Source of the DNA: Phoronis australis
Lineage: Eukaryota > Phoronida > Phoronidae
NCBI GenBank assembly: GCA_002633005.1
Contig: NMRA01000431.1
Location: 185,733 to 249,732 of the forward strand
Reading direction: 5' to 3'
DNA: 64,000 nt
Shown here: positions 63,034 through 64,000 of the stretch, one piece after another
How the letters are laid out: each line of letters opens with the position of its first letter
How positions within the stretch are numbered: position 1 is the first letter of the stretch
Made by a program: the position numbers and the translations under genes
The notes under the pieces: model-generated
What the model saw: the letters and a program-made list of their open reading frames with translations, nothing else
Told to the model about the DNA's origin: nothing
Database searches by the model: none

Positions 63034-63279
63034 CTGAAATAAAGTTTTAAACATTAATGTCAAAGTTACGGGTTCCCAAATGCACACATGTGAGATAATA
63101 TTGTGTGGACTAAGTAGTTTAGTCGTGGAAAGACACCAATTAACTTGAACCCACAGCCTTTCTCATTCCCATGACTAAAACTTGGGGCCACAAGTTATAT
63201 TGCTTAAGGATCCAGAAAAACACGGAGAATGTCCTGGAGTAGAAATCTCATCCTCTTACTTAATTGGCATCCTTGGTTT

Positions 63280-63425
63280 CAGGACAGGAAGGGAGTCCTT
63301 ATGACAGGAAGGGAGTCCTTATGACAGGAAGGGAGTCCTTATGACAGGAAGGGAGTCCTTATGACAGGAAGGGAGTCCTTATGACAGGAAGGGACTCCTT
63401 ATGACAGGAAGGGACTCCTTATCAC
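63280..63425. repeat. 20-bp minisatellite, 7 copies
   Basis: ATGACAGGAAGGGAGTCCTT, with the last two copies reading GGGACTCC. Each unit has an ETS-like CAGGAAG core, but no function is implied by that alone. Confidence 0.97.
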
Positions 63426-64000
63426 TCATCCTTTCCAAATCCTAAAACTAATTGCACTTCCTAATCTTCTTTTCTTTTAAGCCACAAAAAACTTAAAGTT
63501 GGGACATTATTTTCATTTGCTGAGCATGTCAAACCATGTCACAATCACTTTTGCAGCAAAATAACATAAAAAAGTACCACTGTGCAACTCAATTTCAACC
63601 ACTATCTTGGAAGAAGCAGAAAAAATTCAGACTTTTCAAACGTGGTTCAGAGCTATTCCAATATGGGTCAAGATTTCCAAACACGGAGCAGCTGGGTCCA
63701 TTTTGGCTCCGTGATATGCCTTTATTGCAGACGAGGTCACAGATATCTATGCTTGCTTGCATTATTCATTGAAAAACGAGGAGACAAACATTAAGAGTAT
63801 GCTGATACAGGAACTACAGCTAGTGGTGAGCTGTCCAGCCACTTTAAGACATGCATGCGTAGGGTATAATGGTGGAAATGTCACGAGTGGACATAAACTT
63901 TTCGAACAATGTTGCCATGACGAACGGCATGGAAAGAACAAAACCTAGACTTAAGGATCATTTTCGCATCGACATTTGTGAGCTTAAACCATTTTTTACT
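63426..64000. other. Window end, upstream sirt2 intron or 5' region
   Basis: No start exon of sirt2 was identified. Two overlapping + strand frames (63536-63794) show no conserved motif. The first sirt2 exon is probably beyond the window. Confidence 0.5.

Noticed and set aside
63034-64000. Search for the sirt2 start exon (DFLRNLF-like)
   Set aside because: No matching codons with a phase-compatible donor on the - strand were seen.

Overview
This is a window of animal nuclear genomic DNA. It is AT-rich, has many spliced introns with standard signals, is full of minisatellites and transposon remnants, and carries one assembly gap (15101-15862). Two genes can be rebuilt exon by exon. One is a Jagged/Serrate-type Notch ligand on the + strand (exons 14835-40657, 5' end missing). 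The other is a SIRT2-type NAD-dependent deacylase on the - strand (46629-63033, N-terminus missing). They converge tail to tail. The Jagged has 16 EGF repeats and vertebrate-like exon boundaries, while intron size and repeat content suggest an invertebrate (deuterostome or spiralian). The species cannot be fixed from the sequence.

Layout. 1-14834: no gene recognised; it is probably the 5' intron or upstream flank of Jagged. It holds copies of a roughly 145-bp repeat family, a 1.4-kb element, a foldback element and several minisatellites. 14835-40657: 22 Jagged exons (3321 nt, 1106 codons plus stop, phases closing perfectly). They encode the end of the MNNL domain, DSL, EGF1-16, a cysteine-rich/VWC region, the juxtamembrane region, a transmembrane helix and a cytoplasmic tail ending EREVIV. 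Introns contain minisatellites, a decayed Penelope-like retroelement (33840-34720) and a second, inverted copy of the 1.4-kb element placed 27 bp past a splice donor. 40658-46628: the two 3' UTRs and intergenic DNA with two foldback elements. 46629-63033: 14 SIRT2 exons. All phases fit, and one intron appears to use a GC donor. Introns contain an eight-unit array of the 145-bp family, arrays of CRE-like and CCAAT motifs, and the 3' end of a LINE.

The most unusual feature occurs once in each gene: a tandem repeat whose unit is the 3' end of a coding exon together with its 5' splice site. In Jagged an 84-bp unit duplicates the end of the small MNNL exon plus its GTGAGT donor, and runs into the assembly gap. 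In SIRT2 a 48/51-bp unit duplicates the end of the NPEPFF exon plus its GTATGT donor about seven times. The SIRT2 units are multiples of three with no stop until the last copy, so use of alternative donors would add 16- or 17-residue blocks in frame.
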